Below are positions 49,453 to 58,334 of a stretch of DNA of 64,000 bases, piece after piece. The DNA is from an uncultured Bacteroidota bacterium (GTDB lineage Bacteria; Bacteroidota; Bacteroidia; Bacteroidales; P3). Each line of letters opens with the position of its first letter. Position 1 is the stretch's first letter. The stretch lies in contig CACYIK010000014.1 in the NCBI GenBank assembly GCA_902774395.1, positions 1-64,000 on the forward strand. The letters run 5' to 3'. The notes below the pieces were generated by a model. The model ran no database searches and was not told the origin of the DNA. It saw only the letters and a list, made by a program, of their open reading frames with translations. Both the position numbers and the translations under genes were made by a program.

Positions 49453-51304
49453 ATTATTCACACAAGATTTGAGAGATGGGAAGCAAATAGCATTCCCAAA
49501 GGAACCTTCCTATTCGTTCTTTTCATTTGATTATTTAGATGGAGAGGAAGATAGACAGGTTAAGTTTGTATTCAAAGCAAAATTTGAACAATTTCAAGAG
49601 TTTGATGGAAGGGTAATTACCACTCGTTTGTATGCGGCAGGTTCGGAATCAAGAATGGATGGGGAGGTCAAAGCGTTTATACGAGACGAACTTGGGGCAG
49701 AAGTAGATGATCTCCTTATTTTCAAAAACAAAGGTACAAAATACTCGGATTTCGAATTTATGTTTGTTCCCCAAAACAATCCATATTATTCATTGTTATT
49801 CAAATTGTGTGGAGGTGAAAACCATTCAGTATATTGTTTTGATGAAAAACGGGATGAACAAATTGAAACTAAGAAAGACTATCAATGCATATATTATGGA
49901 GCCCCAGGCACAGGCAAGTCCTTCGAGATAAACCGACTCACGGAAGGGAAAGAGGTCATCCGCACCACATTCCACCCCGACAGCGACTACTCAACATTCG
50001 TCGGAGCCTATAAGCCCACCTCTATTGAAATCCCCGTGCGCGACGTGACTGGCAAGATTATCATCGAACACGACGCACAAGTGACCGAGAACCGCATCGT
50101 ATATGAATTCGTGGAGCAAGCATTCCTGCAAGCTTACATCAAAGCATGGAACGCCTATGCCAGCGCAGCGGAAGGTGAGAAAGCTACGGAACAATATCTC
50201 ATCATCGAGGAGATAAACCGTGGCAATTGTGCACAAATATTCGGTGACTTGTTCCAACTGCTCGACCGCAACGCACAGGGATTTTCCGACTACCCCATCA
50301 CTGCCGACAAGGACATAAAGAAACAACTGTCAAAGGCCTTCAAGGACAAGACCATCTCCAATGCCGACTACATCAACAGTATCTACAAGAAGGACATCCT
50401 GAGCCAGGTACTGAAGGGCGAGGTGCTTCTGCTGCCCGACAACCTCTACATCTGGGCCACCATGAACACCAGCGACCAAAGCCTCTTCCCCATTGACAGC
50501 GCCTTCAAACGCCGCTGGGATTGGAAATACATGCCCATCTGCGAAGGAAGGGAAAACGGTGTGTCGCTCGGTTGGAAAATCAAAGTGAAAGAGAACCTTT
50601 ACGACTGGTGGCAGTTCGTAGAGAAAATCAATAACGAAATCAACGAGCAAACCAAGTCGGAAGATAAGAAACTGGGCTATTTCTTCTGCAAGGCTGAGGA
50701 CGGCATAATAACTGCTGAGACATTCGTTGGCAAGGTGGTGTTCTACCTTTGGAACGACGTGTTCAAAGACCAGGCTTTCGCCAGCGACATCTTCCAGGAC
50801 GGCGATGAGGAACTGACCTTCAATAAATTCTACGATGTGGATGCCAACGGGAAAGCCATCGTCAGAGAAGACAAAGTGGAGCTCTTCTTGAAGAACCTGG
50901 GAGTGGGTTATCTACTTTCAAATACTGATGATGGAACTATAGAGATTGAGGATTTGGAAAATAATAATACCTCCACCAACTCGAAAACAACTTTGAAAGA
51001 AATAGAGTTCCCTGATGGCACAATTATAGATTCCACATCTGGTATTTTTGATGCATACATGCATGCTATTGAGAAAATCGGTATAGATACAGTATGTTCT
51101 GTGGCTGACAGGTTAAAATATCGCAGACGCGGTAAGCCCCTAATATCAAAAGAGAAATATCCTGAATTGGAAACAGACTATGGCTATTCATATTATATGA
51201 TGGGTGACTACTATTTTCTCAGAGGGGCAAATACATATACATATGTAAGAATCCTTGAGGATTTGAATAGTATATTACAATTAGGAATGATTATTCGTAA
51301 TTAA
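49436..51304 (+). CDS. McrB-type AAA+ restriction ATPase/GTPase subunit
   Basis: 622 residues. Residues 1-150 form a separate N-terminal domain of unknown fold (probable DNA-recognition part). The AAA+ core has Walker A GAPGTGKS near 155-162, Walker B LIIEEINRGN near 255-264, and the McrB hallmark ATMNTSDQSLFPIDSAFKRR near 341. The last 125 residues are again a separate domain. McrB-like motors translocate DNA for a nuclease partner. The closest arrangement I know is LlaJI, with two C5 methylases, a McrB-like ATPase and a second subunit. DNA composition shifts inside the gene: AT-rich to about 49895, GC-rich to about 50920, AT-rich again. Confidence 0.9.
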   Translation: MLYIRKLFTQDLRDGKQIAFPKEPSYSFFSFDYLDGEEDRQVKFVFKAKFEQFQEFDGRVITTRLYAAGSESRMDGEVKAFIRDELGAEVDDLLIFKNKGTKYSDFEFMFVPQNNPYYSLLFKLCGGENHSVYCFDEKRDEQIETKKDYQCIYYGAPGTGKSFEINRLTEGKEVIRTTFHPDSDYSTFVGAYKPTSIEIPVRDVTGKIIIEHDAQVTENRIVYEFVEQAFLQAYIKAWNAYASAAEGEKATEQYLIIEEINRGNCAQIFGDLFQLLDRNAQGFSDYPITADKDIKKQLSKAFKDKTISNADYINSIYKKDILSQVLKGEVLLLPDNLYIWATMNTSDQSLFPIDSAFKRRWDWKYMPICEGRENGVSLGWKIKVKENLYDWWQFVEKINNEINEQTKSEDKKLGYFFCKAEDGIITAETFVGKVVFYLWNDVFKDQAFASDIFQDGDEELTFNKFYDVDANGKAIVREDKVELFLKNLGVGYLLSNTDDGTIEIEDLENNNTSTNSKTTLKEIEFPDGTIIDSTSGIFDAYMHAIEKIGIDTVCSVADRLKYRRRGKPLISKEKYPELETDYGYSYYMMGDYYFLRGANTYTYVRILEDLNSILQLGMIIRN

Positions 51305-51307
51305 CCA

Positions 51308-53440
51308 ATGAGAATACTGATAGAAGAATATAGATACAGGGCCGACGATGTCAGGCAGACTATCCACGGCATTGATGCGCTGGAGGATATCGAAGGCTTC
51401 GTCTCGGTGAACTACGTGGGTTACTATTTCAACAGTCACCCCGACGTTTATGACTGTGTCTTTGTTCTTCCAAAGGTTCTGTTGGAGGTAAAAGAGGGTC
51501 AAGAACTAGTGTTCGGACAGTACCGTCCTGAGGACATCATCTGTGTCAACGAGGACTTACCACTGACCGAGGAGCAGAAGAACTTCATCTACGACTTCTC
51601 CGTCTGGATCTACCGCGCAGTGGTGGTGTTCTACAATGACAAGCGCAACGACACCTCGATTGTCTACCACCGCAAGATGGCGCAGGTGAACAAAGGCCGT
51701 CGCCAACGCAACAACACCATCCTCGACATCCTGCTGTCGCTGATACAGTTCAACGACGACAACCAGCAGTTCTTCATGTTCATCATCAAGAACATGCACT
51801 CGGGGTTCAACAAAATCAACTGGACAAGGACGATAGCTCGGACTAATGCCGTTGTGCAGGACGACAACGTCATCTATGTGAACCCTGTCAACAAGAAGCG
51901 GCAGATCAACTTCGACGAAGAGCTGTTGGTCATTTTCTTTTCCATATTGAACTACATCAACGAGCATTATGGATTCCCCGTCAAGATAAACTGCAATTAC
52001 GAGCTCATCATAGGACGCAAGTTCCAAAACTACTTGAACGGATTTGGCAAGATTCGTTTACAGCAGATCAAGTATAAATACTTCTCGGACAAGGCCCTCC
52101 AACTGTGGAACCTCTGCTATGCTTTCTTCGACAGAGCCAAGAATGTTGCCATCGACATGGGGCAGAAGGACTACCTGCTGGTGAAGAACTTCAACATCGT
52201 GTTTGAGGCCATCATCGATGAACTGATTGGCGAGACGGGAGAGGTGCCTGCCGGATTGAAGAAGCAGGAAGACGGCAAGATGGTCGACCATATCTACACC
52301 TACAAAGGGTTGACCACCCACGAAGACAAGCCCATCTACTATATAGGTGACTCGAAATACTACAAACGCAACAATCAAGTGGGACGCGAGTCAGTGGCCA
52401 AGCAATTCACTTATGCCCGCAACGTGATTCAATGGAATCTGAACCTATTTATGAGGGGCGACGAGAACGACGAAGACTGGAAACAGGATTGGAACCAATT
52501 TAGAGAGGTGCCGAAGTTGCGCGACGATGTGACGGAGGGCTACAATATCATCCCGAATTTCTTTATCAGCGCCACAATGGAGGAAGACCTGAGCTATCGC
52601 GACACCATCCGGCTGACGGAGAAAAAGAACAAATATTTCACAACAGACCAGTTCAGCAACCGATTGTTCGACAGAGATACGCTGTTGGTATGCCACTATG
52701 ACGTCAACTTCCTGTTTGTGGTGTCGCTCTATGCATTGAACAACAAGTTCAAGAAAGCCAGCTGGAAGAAGAAGGTAAGGGGTATTTTCCGCGAAGAGAT
52801 ACAGAAGATGCTTCAGACAAACTACCAATTCTATGCGATGAGAGCCCTCCCCAATGAGGATGGGAAGCACTATATAAAGACCCACTTCCAAGAAGTGTTG
52901 GGTAAGATGTACACACCTTACGCCGACACCAGCTACTACTCGTTGGCATTGGACAAGCAAGACGAAGAGAACAACGAGAAACTGTTGGAAGAACTCCGCA
53001 AGCATTTCTATGTGGTGGATTGTACTTTGGGTGAGAATCCGCGAGAGGTGATAGAACGTGCAATCGTGGAAACGCCAGCTCTCATCAAAGAGAAGCCAGA
53101 AGAAAAGAATATCCTTACGGGTTTGGTGCGTCGTACAGACAGCAACTTCAAACAGTTTGTAGATCACGAAGCCAAATCGTATATAATGGAACGCATACCA
53201 GCTGTAAATTTGATGAATATTCTTTACTTCCTGCCGATGGTGGCGGGTGGTATCGATGGCTATTATGAGGTCGTGAGGATTGGTTTCACAACCGTCGAGG
53301 GAAATCCTGCATTGAGGTTGCGTTTGGGACGTTATATACCTATTGGTGAATCGGTGGTGGATATTTACCGTTCCAAGATGCAACCCGGTGAGCTGATTTC
53401 ATATGAATATACGATGAAGATGTATAACGGGGAGGTATAA
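51308..53440 (+). CDS. LlaJI/McrC-like nuclease subunit
   Basis: 710 residues, starting 3 bp after the McrB-like gene. KMVDHIYTYKGLTTHEDKPI followed by YYIGDSKYYKR (near 335-357) is a PD-(D/E)XK nuclease core: an Asp, then a strand with D-S-K. The flanking parts fit the LlaJI restriction family, whose second subunit carries the nuclease and docks on the McrB-like motor; McrC plays this role in McrBC. The N-terminal 150 residues and the C-terminal 180 match no domain I know. Composition is GC-rich and host-like through most of its length. The start ATG is the first in frame. Confidence 0.75.
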   Translation: MRILIEEYRYRADDVRQTIHGIDALEDIEGFVSVNYVGYYFNSHPDVYDCVFVLPKVLLEVKEGQELVFGQYRPEDIICVNEDLPLTEEQKNFIYDFSVWIYRAVVVFYNDKRNDTSIVYHRKMAQVNKGRRQRNNTILDILLSLIQFNDDNQQFFMFIIKNMHSGFNKINWTRTIARTNAVVQDDNVIYVNPVNKKRQINFDEELLVIFFSILNYINEHYGFPVKINCNYELIIGRKFQNYLNGFGKIRLQQIKYKYFSDKALQLWNLCYAFFDRAKNVAIDMGQKDYLLVKNFNIVFEAIIDELIGETGEVPAGLKKQEDGKMVDHIYTYKGLTTHEDKPIYYIGDSKYYKRNNQVGRESVAKQFTYARNVIQWNLNLFMRGDENDEDWKQDWNQFREVPKLRDDVTEGYNIIPNFFISATMEEDLSYRDTIRLTEKKNKYFTTDQFSNRLFDRDTLLVCHYDVNFLFVVSLYALNNKFKKASWKKKVRGIFREEIQKMLQTNYQFYAMRALPNEDGKHYIKTHFQEVLGKMYTPYADTSYYSLALDKQDEENNEKLLEELRKHFYVVDCTLGENPREVIERAIVETPALIKEKPEEKNILTGLVRRTDSNFKQFVDHEAKSYIMERIPAVNLMNILYFLPMVAGGIDGYYEVVRIGFTTVEGNPALRLRLGRYIPIGESVVDIYRSKMQPGELISYEYTMKMYNGEV

Positions 53441-53445
53441 CTCCG

Positions 53446-53484
53446 ATGACCGACACGATGACAGCGGAGCAGCGGCTTGCGTAG
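53446..53484 (+). pseudogene. Truncated copy of the vsr start
   Basis: Thirteen codons, MTDTMTAEQRLA and stop. They match the beginning of vsr (MADTMTPEQR, 54401) at nearly every base over about 30 bp, then diverge. It lies just after the nuclease gene stop, so the HAD gene (53500-54393) lies between a vsr fragment and the complete vsr. Confidence 0.6.
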
Positions 53485-53499
53485 CCAAAGGCACTCAAG

Positions 53500-54393
53500 A
53501 TGAATACAAAATCTAACAATAACAATTTGAGACATATGGTAAGAAAGAAAACTATCGATGTGGCGCTGGTATACGATTTCGACGGGACGCTGTCGCCTGG
53601 CAACATGCAAGAGTTTGGATTCGTGCAGGCCATCGGTAAGGATTCCAAAGAGTTTTGGCAGAAGAACCGCGAATTGGCCGAGCAAAACGATGCCAACGAG
53701 ATTCTGTGCTATATGTATCTAATGCTGCAAGAGGCTAAGGCCAACAACATCTCACTGAAACGGAAATCATTCAAAAAGTTTGGCGATCAGATAGCGCTGT
53801 TCAAAGGCGTTGAGGAATGGTTTTCGCTAATCAACGAGTACGGAAAATCGATAGGCTTGAACCTCAAACACTATATCAATTCCTCCGGATTGAGGGAGAT
53901 GATAGAAGGCACGAAGATTGCCAAAAGGTTCGAGAATATCTACGCCTGCTCTTACCTATACGATGTGGACGGTATCGCCTACTGGCCCGCCGTCGCTGTC
54001 GACTATACCACCAAGACCCAGTTCCTTTTCAAAATAAACAAGGGCATCAAAGAAATCCGAGACAACAAGAAAATCAACGAATACCTGGCCAAGGAGGAAC
54101 GCCCAATCCCATTTGAGAGAATGATATATTTCGGCGACGGCGAGACGGATATCCCCTGCATGAAGGTAGTGAAAGAACACGGAGGTCACTCCATCGCCGT
54201 CTACGGACCCCCTCGCAAGAAAGCAACTGCTCTGAAACTCATCCACGAAGACCGTGTGAATTTCGTATGCAAGGCTGACTACTCTGAAGGGAAAGAGATA
54301 CATATCACTGTTCAGAGAATCCTCGACAAAATCCGCGCCGACTACGATTTCCAGCAACTGCTTGACTCTCATAAACGGACAGCAAAACAATAA
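53500..54393 (+). CDS. HAD-superfamily phosphatase
   Basis: 297 residues. Motif I is DFDGTLS (nucleophile Asp26, acid/base Asp28) and motif IV is GDGETDIPC near 212-220; a conserved Lys lies between. A helical cap spans about 45-110. It would hydrolyse a phosphate ester; the substrate is unknown. HAD proteins of this kind are met in defence islands. The gene appears inserted between the nuclease and vsr genes, because a broken copy of the vsr start lies on its left. Confidence 0.8.
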   Translation: MNTKSNNNNLRHMVRKKTIDVALVYDFDGTLSPGNMQEFGFVQAIGKDSKEFWQKNRELAEQNDANEILCYMYLMLQEAKANNISLKRKSFKKFGDQIALFKGVEEWFSLINEYGKSIGLNLKHYINSSGLREMIEGTKIAKRFENIYACSYLYDVDGIAYWPAVAVDYTTKTQFLFKINKGIKEIRDNKKINEYLAKEERPIPFERMIYFGDGETDIPCMKVVKEHGGHSIAVYGPPRKKATALKLIHEDRVNFVCKADYSEGKEIHITVQRILDKIRADYDFQQLLDSHKRTAKQ

Positions 54394-54400
54394 GTGACTC

Positions 54401-54964
54401 ATGGCCGACACGATGACACCGGAGCAGCGGCATAGGTGTATGTCGCATATACGGTCGAAGGGGACGAAGCCGGAGATGAAGGTGCGGCGCTGGCTGTGGA
54501 ATCATGGGTATCGATATCGGCTGAACGTCAGGAGTGTGCCGGGAAAGCCGGACATCGTGTTGCGGCCGTATAGGACGGCGATATTCGTCAACGGGTGCTT
54601 CTGGCATGGGCACGGGGTGGCGGAGCCACAAGTTAAGAGTTATGAGTTAAGAGATAAGAGTGATTTGATAAACTCGGCCTGCTGCAAGATACCATCTTCT
54701 AACCGCGAGTTCTGGGTCGCCAAAATCAGGCGGAACCAGGAGCGAGACCAACAAAATTACAACATACTTTACGAAAACGGCTGGCATGTGATAGTTATCT
54801 GGGAGTGCCAACTTACTCCCACAAAAATCGAGCACACCATGCGCGAGGTTGAGGTTCTGCTCGAAGAAAACATGCTCGCACTTTACAAGAAACGCACGTC
54901 CCTACCCTATTCCTTCGACGAGGAGCCCGCACTGCCTATGGCCGCCGAAGATGGCAGGAATTAG
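54401..54964 (+). CDS. vsr: Very short patch repair endonuclease
   Basis: 187 residues. Vsr nicks beside T:G mismatches made by deamination of 5-methylcytosine, so it belongs with the C5 methylases here. Motifs: MTPEQRHRCMSHIRSKGTKP, PGKPDIVL (Asp51) and FVNGCFWHGHG (Cys66, His69, His71). E. coli Vsr has His64, and this protein has Asn64. Between His71 and the next Cys (ACCKIPSSNREFW) lies an extra stretch VAEPQVKSYELRDKSDLIN, encoded by gagttaagagataag repeats. It may disturb the structural zinc site. It ends tail to tail with the next gene, overlapping by 4 bp. Confidence 0.88.
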   Translation: MADTMTPEQRHRCMSHIRSKGTKPEMKVRRWLWNHGYRYRLNVRSVPGKPDIVLRPYRTAIFVNGCFWHGHGVAEPQVKSYELRDKSDLINSACCKIPSSNREFWVAKIRRNQERDQQNYNILYENGWHVIVIWECQLTPTKIEHTMREVEVLLEENMLALYKKRTSLPYSFDEEPALPMAAEDGRN

Positions 54965-55833
54965 TCGCCCGGCCGGCGGAGCCAGGTGAGGCTGCGGGTG
55001 CGGAAGGTTTTGCCATACATTTTGCCGGGTTTCCATCGGGGCATGGAGGGCAACAGGGGGCGGAGCGATTCGATGAAGGCGCGTTCTTTGGCATCCTTCA
55101 CCGACGGTGGAGCTTTCACATCGGTCACACTGCCGTCGATTTCAATGGTGAAACAAGCCAAGGTAACCTTGGCGTCGTCGGGCCACGAAATCCGCTCGGC
55201 AATCCAGCGGGCCAGAGCCTCCTTGCCGTCAGGAAACTCCGGCTTTTCTGTAGGATATTCTACCACAATGCTGTCTATCGGTCCCCACGGGACGAAGGCA
55301 TCGAATGGATAGACACGTTGCACCGTCCCGTCTGCTCCCAACATCAGATAACGTTCATCCTCGGCACAAATGCAAACCGACTCGCTATTGGAATGCCGTT
55401 CAGTGTAGCGGAGACCCGTCTTGCGGAAAAATTCGGGCGATGGATTATTGATGATACAGAGCCTCCTGCCCACCTTGACACAAGCCTTGGCCTCGGAAAA
55501 GAAAATGCTGTCAGACTTTATATCGTAATAGTCAGGATGGAAATCTCTCAGTTTGGCGTTATATGGCGCACCTTGTTCAGGATCAACGTCGGGCATATCC
55601 CCATAGAGCCTGTTCTCCGGGAGGATGGTCAGCTCAAGAAAATGGTTCCACTCGCGGAAACAGCTATCGGCCACCTGACCGAGCTGCTGTTCGAGGGCGG
55701 GGTTGACAAACTCGTAGAGGGGGATGGTGGCCGTGACATCGCGTGTGGGAATGTCCACTGGCTGTGCCGACACCCGTTGCTGGCACCCAACCATCACAAA
55801 AACAAGCAGAAGCAAAGAAATTCTATAGGCCAT
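54961..55833 (-). CDS. Lipoprotein with a TonB-C-like C-terminal domain
   Basis: 290 residues starting MAYRISLLLLVFVMVGC (lipobox MVGC, Cys17). The first 165 residues match no known domain. The rest, FPDGKEALARWIAERISWPD, DAKVTLACFTIEIDGSVTDV, then RWKPGKMYGKTFRTR, resembles the TonB C-terminal fold, in which W(x)GG-type partner binding and the WxPG turn are typical. It is probably a periplasmic-face outer-membrane protein. I start at 55833 and not at 55878, where the frame opens without a leader. Confidence 0.7.
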   Translation of the reverse strand: MAYRISLLLLVFVMVGCQQRVSAQPVDIPTRDVTATIPLYEFVNPALEQQLGQVADSCFREWNHFLELTILPENRLYGDMPDVDPEQGAPYNAKLRDFHPDYYDIKSDSIFFSEAKACVKVGRRLCIINNPSPEFFRKTGLRYTERHSNSESVCICAEDERYLMLGADGTVQRVYPFDAFVPWGPIDSIVVEYPTEKPEFPDGKEALARWIAERISWPDDAKVTLACFTIEIDGSVTDVKAPPSVKDAKERAFIESLRPLLPSMPRWKPGKMYGKTFRTRSLTWLRRPGD

Positions 55834-55891
55834 ATTGCTCAATATTGGACATGCAAATATACACATAATTTCTAGCACTTAATAGAAAAAT

Positions 55892-55922
55892 TTGGTCGGG
55901 TCGGGGAAAAGTTGTATTTTTG
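55892..55922 (+). promoter_or_regulatory. Promoter of lepA
   Basis: TTG (55892-55894), a 20-bp spacer and TATTTTTG (55915-55922), about 28 bp before the lepA ATG. The spacer is GC-rich and does not belong to the shared family seen at the tRNA and rimP promoters. Confidence 0.72.
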
Positions 55923-55950
55923 CATTTTTGAATCACTGGAATCACTACGG

Positions 55951-57765
55951 ATGAAAAATATACGAAATTTCTGCATCATAGCGCATATCGACCACGGCAA
56001 GAGCACGTTGGCCGACCGACTGCTGGAGGTGACCAACACCGTCAGCCAGCGCGACATGCAGGATCAGGTACTCGACGACATGGATCTGGAGAAGGAGCGC
56101 GGCATCACCATCAAGAGCCACGCCATCCAGATGAATTATGTGAGGAGACAGGAGACAGGAGATAAGGAGATAAGGAGCGAGGAGTATGTGTTAAACCTTA
56201 TCGACACGCCGGGTCATGTGGACTTCAGCTATGAGGTCTCGCGTGCCATCGCAGCCTGCGAGGGTGCGCTGCTGGTGGTCGACGCCACACAGGGCATTCA
56301 GGCCCAGACGATAAGTAACCTCTACCTGGCGCTGGAGAACGACTTGGAGATCATCCCTGTGATGAACAAGATAGACCTCGACAGCGCCATGCCCGAAGAG
56401 GTGGCCGACGAGATTGTCGACCTGCTGGGCTGCAAGCCGGAAGAGATCCTGCGCTGCTCGGCCAAGACCGGCATGGGCGTGCCCGAGATACTGGACGCCA
56501 TCGTCGACCGCATCCCCGCCCCCGAGGGCGACCCCAACGCGCCGCTACAGGCACTGGTGTTCGACTCGGTGTTCAACCCCTTCCGTGGCATCATCAGCTA
56601 CTTCCGTATCATGAACGGCACCATCAAAACCGGCGACCACGTGAAGTTCTTCTCCACCGGCAAGGAGTACGACGCCGACGAGGTGGGTGTGCTGCGCCTG
56701 AACATGGAGCCCTGCAAGCAGCTGAGTGCCGGCAATGTAGGTTACATCATCAGTGGCATCAAGACCAGCAAGGAGGTGCGCGTGGGCGACACCATCACCC
56801 ATGTGGGTGAACCCTGCGAGAAACCCATCGAGGGCTTCGAGGCCGTCAAGCCGATGGTCTTCGCGGGTGTCTATCCCGTGGATACCGACGACTATGAGGA
56901 GCTGCGTGCCAGCATCGAAAAGCTGCAGCTGAACGACGCCAGCCTCACCTTCGAGCCCGAGAGCTCTTTGGCCCTGGGCTTCGGCTTCCGCTGCGGATTC
57001 CTCGGCCTGCTGCACATGGAGATCGTGCAGGAGCGACTGACTCGCGAGTTCAACATGGACGTCATCACCACGGTACCCAACGTGCAGTACAAGGTGAAGC
57101 TCACCAACGGCAGCGAGATTGACGTCTACAATCCCTCGGGCATGCCCGAGCCGAACAATATCGCCGAGGTGTACGAGCCTTACATCCACGCGCAGATTAT
57201 CACCAAGGCCGACTTCATCGGGCCGGTGATAAAACTCTGCATGGACAAGCGCGGCATCCTGAAGAACCAGAACTACCTCACCACCGACCGCATCGAGATC
57301 ACCTTCGACCTGCCGCTGGGCGAGGTAGTGTTCGACTTCTACGACAAGCTGAAAAGCATCTCGAAAGGCTATGCCTCGTTCGACTACTACATCAACGGCT
57401 ACCAGCCGTCGAAACTTGTCAAGCTGGAGATACTCCTCAACGGCGACCCCGTCGACGCCCTCAGCACGCTGACTTATGTCGACAACGCCTACCCCATCGG
57501 CCGCAAGATGTGCGAGAAGCTCAAGGATCTCATCCCGCGCCAGCAGTTCGACGTGGCCATCCAGGCCGCCATCGGCAGCAAGATTATTGCCCGCGAGACG
57601 GTGCGTCAGGTGCGCAAGGATGTGACCGCCAAGTGCTACGGCGGCGACATCACGCGTAAAAGAAAGCTCCTCGAGAAGCAGAAAGAGGGCAAGAAGCGCA
57701 TGCGCCAGGTGGGCAACGTGGAGGTGCCGCAGAGCGCCTTCCTCGCAGTGCTGAAGCTGGATTAA
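55951..57765 (+). CDS. lepA: Elongation factor 4 (LepA)
   Basis: 604 residues, full length. It is a ribosomal GTPase acting at or after translocation under stress. The G domain has [15 protein letters not shown] (G1), a G2 segment with [15 protein letters not shown] (G3) and NKIDL (G4). The LepA-specific C-terminal domain ends [20 protein letters not shown]. The ATG at 55951 (MKNIRNFC) is chosen over one at 55912 that lies in the promoter. Residues 64-77 ([14 protein letters not shown]), between G2 and G3, are encoded by ggagacagga/gataaggaga repeats and look inserted in a place that is usually short. Confidence 0.95.
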   Translation: MKNIRNFCIIAHIDHGKSTLADRLLEVTNTVSQRDMQDQVLDDMDLEKERGITIKSHAIQMNYVRRQETGDKEIRSEEYVLNLIDTPGHVDFSYEVSRAIAACEGALLVVDATQGIQAQTISNLYLALENDLEIIPVMNKIDLDSAMPEEVADEIVDLLGCKPEEILRCSAKTGMGVPEILDAIVDRIPAPEGDPNAPLQALVFDSVFNPFRGIISYFRIMNGTIKTGDHVKFFSTGKEYDADEVGVLRLNMEPCKQLSAGNVGYIISGIKTSKEVRVGDTITHVGEPCEKPIEGFEAVKPMVFAGVYPVDTDDYEELRASIEKLQLNDASLTFEPESSLALGFGFRCGFLGLLHMEIVQERLTREFNMDVITTVPNVQYKVKLTNGSEIDVYNPSGMPEPNNIAEVYEPYIHAQIITKADFIGPVIKLCMDKRGILKNQNYLTTDRIEITFDLPLGEVVFDFYDKLKSISKGYASFDYYINGYQPSKLVKLEILLNGDPVDALSTLTYVDNAYPIGRKMCEKLKDLIPRQQFDVAIQAAIGSKIIARETVRQVRKDVTAKCYGGDITRKRKLLEKQKEGKKRMRQVGNVEVPQSAFLAVLKLD

Positions 57766-57815
57766 GCCCCGCAATACAGGACAACAATATTTGAAACAAT
57801 AAAACCCAAAAAACA

Positions 57816-58331
57816 ATGAAAAAGATAAGCAAACTTATGATGGCTGCCGTCATGATGATGGCAACGCTGAACCTTGTCAGCTGCGGTGGCGACGATGAGA
57901 AAAACGACGAGGGTAGCAACTCGAACTCGTATGCCTTCATCTATATGGGCAGAACGCTCGAACCCGCCCAGATTGTTTATGCCAACCCTACAGATGACGA
58001 GATTCGCGACAACTTCGCCGCGCTGGAGTTCTTTGTCGAGAACAAGACCGATGCAGAGCTGAACTCGAAAATAAAGATCGAGAAACTCTCGGGTCCCGCA
58101 GAGATGGACGACCTGATGATTTGCTATGGCGAGGAATGCACCTCCACCGGCTCGATGCCCTGGAAATCGGAGAACATCGTCTTCACACCCGGCATCAACC
58201 AAAACATGATGATTAAAATCGAGTATATGCCGTCGGTTGTGACCAGCACCACCAAATACCGCATCACCGTGGGCAAGGGTGGCAACCTGACCGACCCGCA
58301 GGTGATGTACCTCGTGATGAATGCAGACTAA
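57816..58331 (+). CDS. Small lipoprotein
   Basis: 171 residues with a strong lipoprotein signal (LNLVSC, Cys23) followed by GGDDEKNDEGSNSN, the acidic linker typical of surface-exposed Bacteroidetes lipoproteins. The mature part (YAFIYMGRTLEPAQIVYANP, LEFFVENKTDAELNSKIKIE, FTPGINQNMMIKIEYMPSVV) is beta-rich. It resembles a small Ig- or fimbrial-like sandwich. I do not recognise a named family. It faces the flippase gene tail to tail, 3 bp apart. Confidence 0.7.
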   Translation: MKKISKLMMAAVMMMATLNLVSCGGDDEKNDEGSNSNSYAFIYMGRTLEPAQIVYANPTDDEIRDNFAALEFFVENKTDAELNSKIKIEKLSGPAEMDDLMICYGEECTSTGSMPWKSENIVFTPGINQNMMIKIEYMPSVVTSTTKYRITVGKGGNLTDPQVMYLVMNAD

Positions 58332-58334
58332 GCT

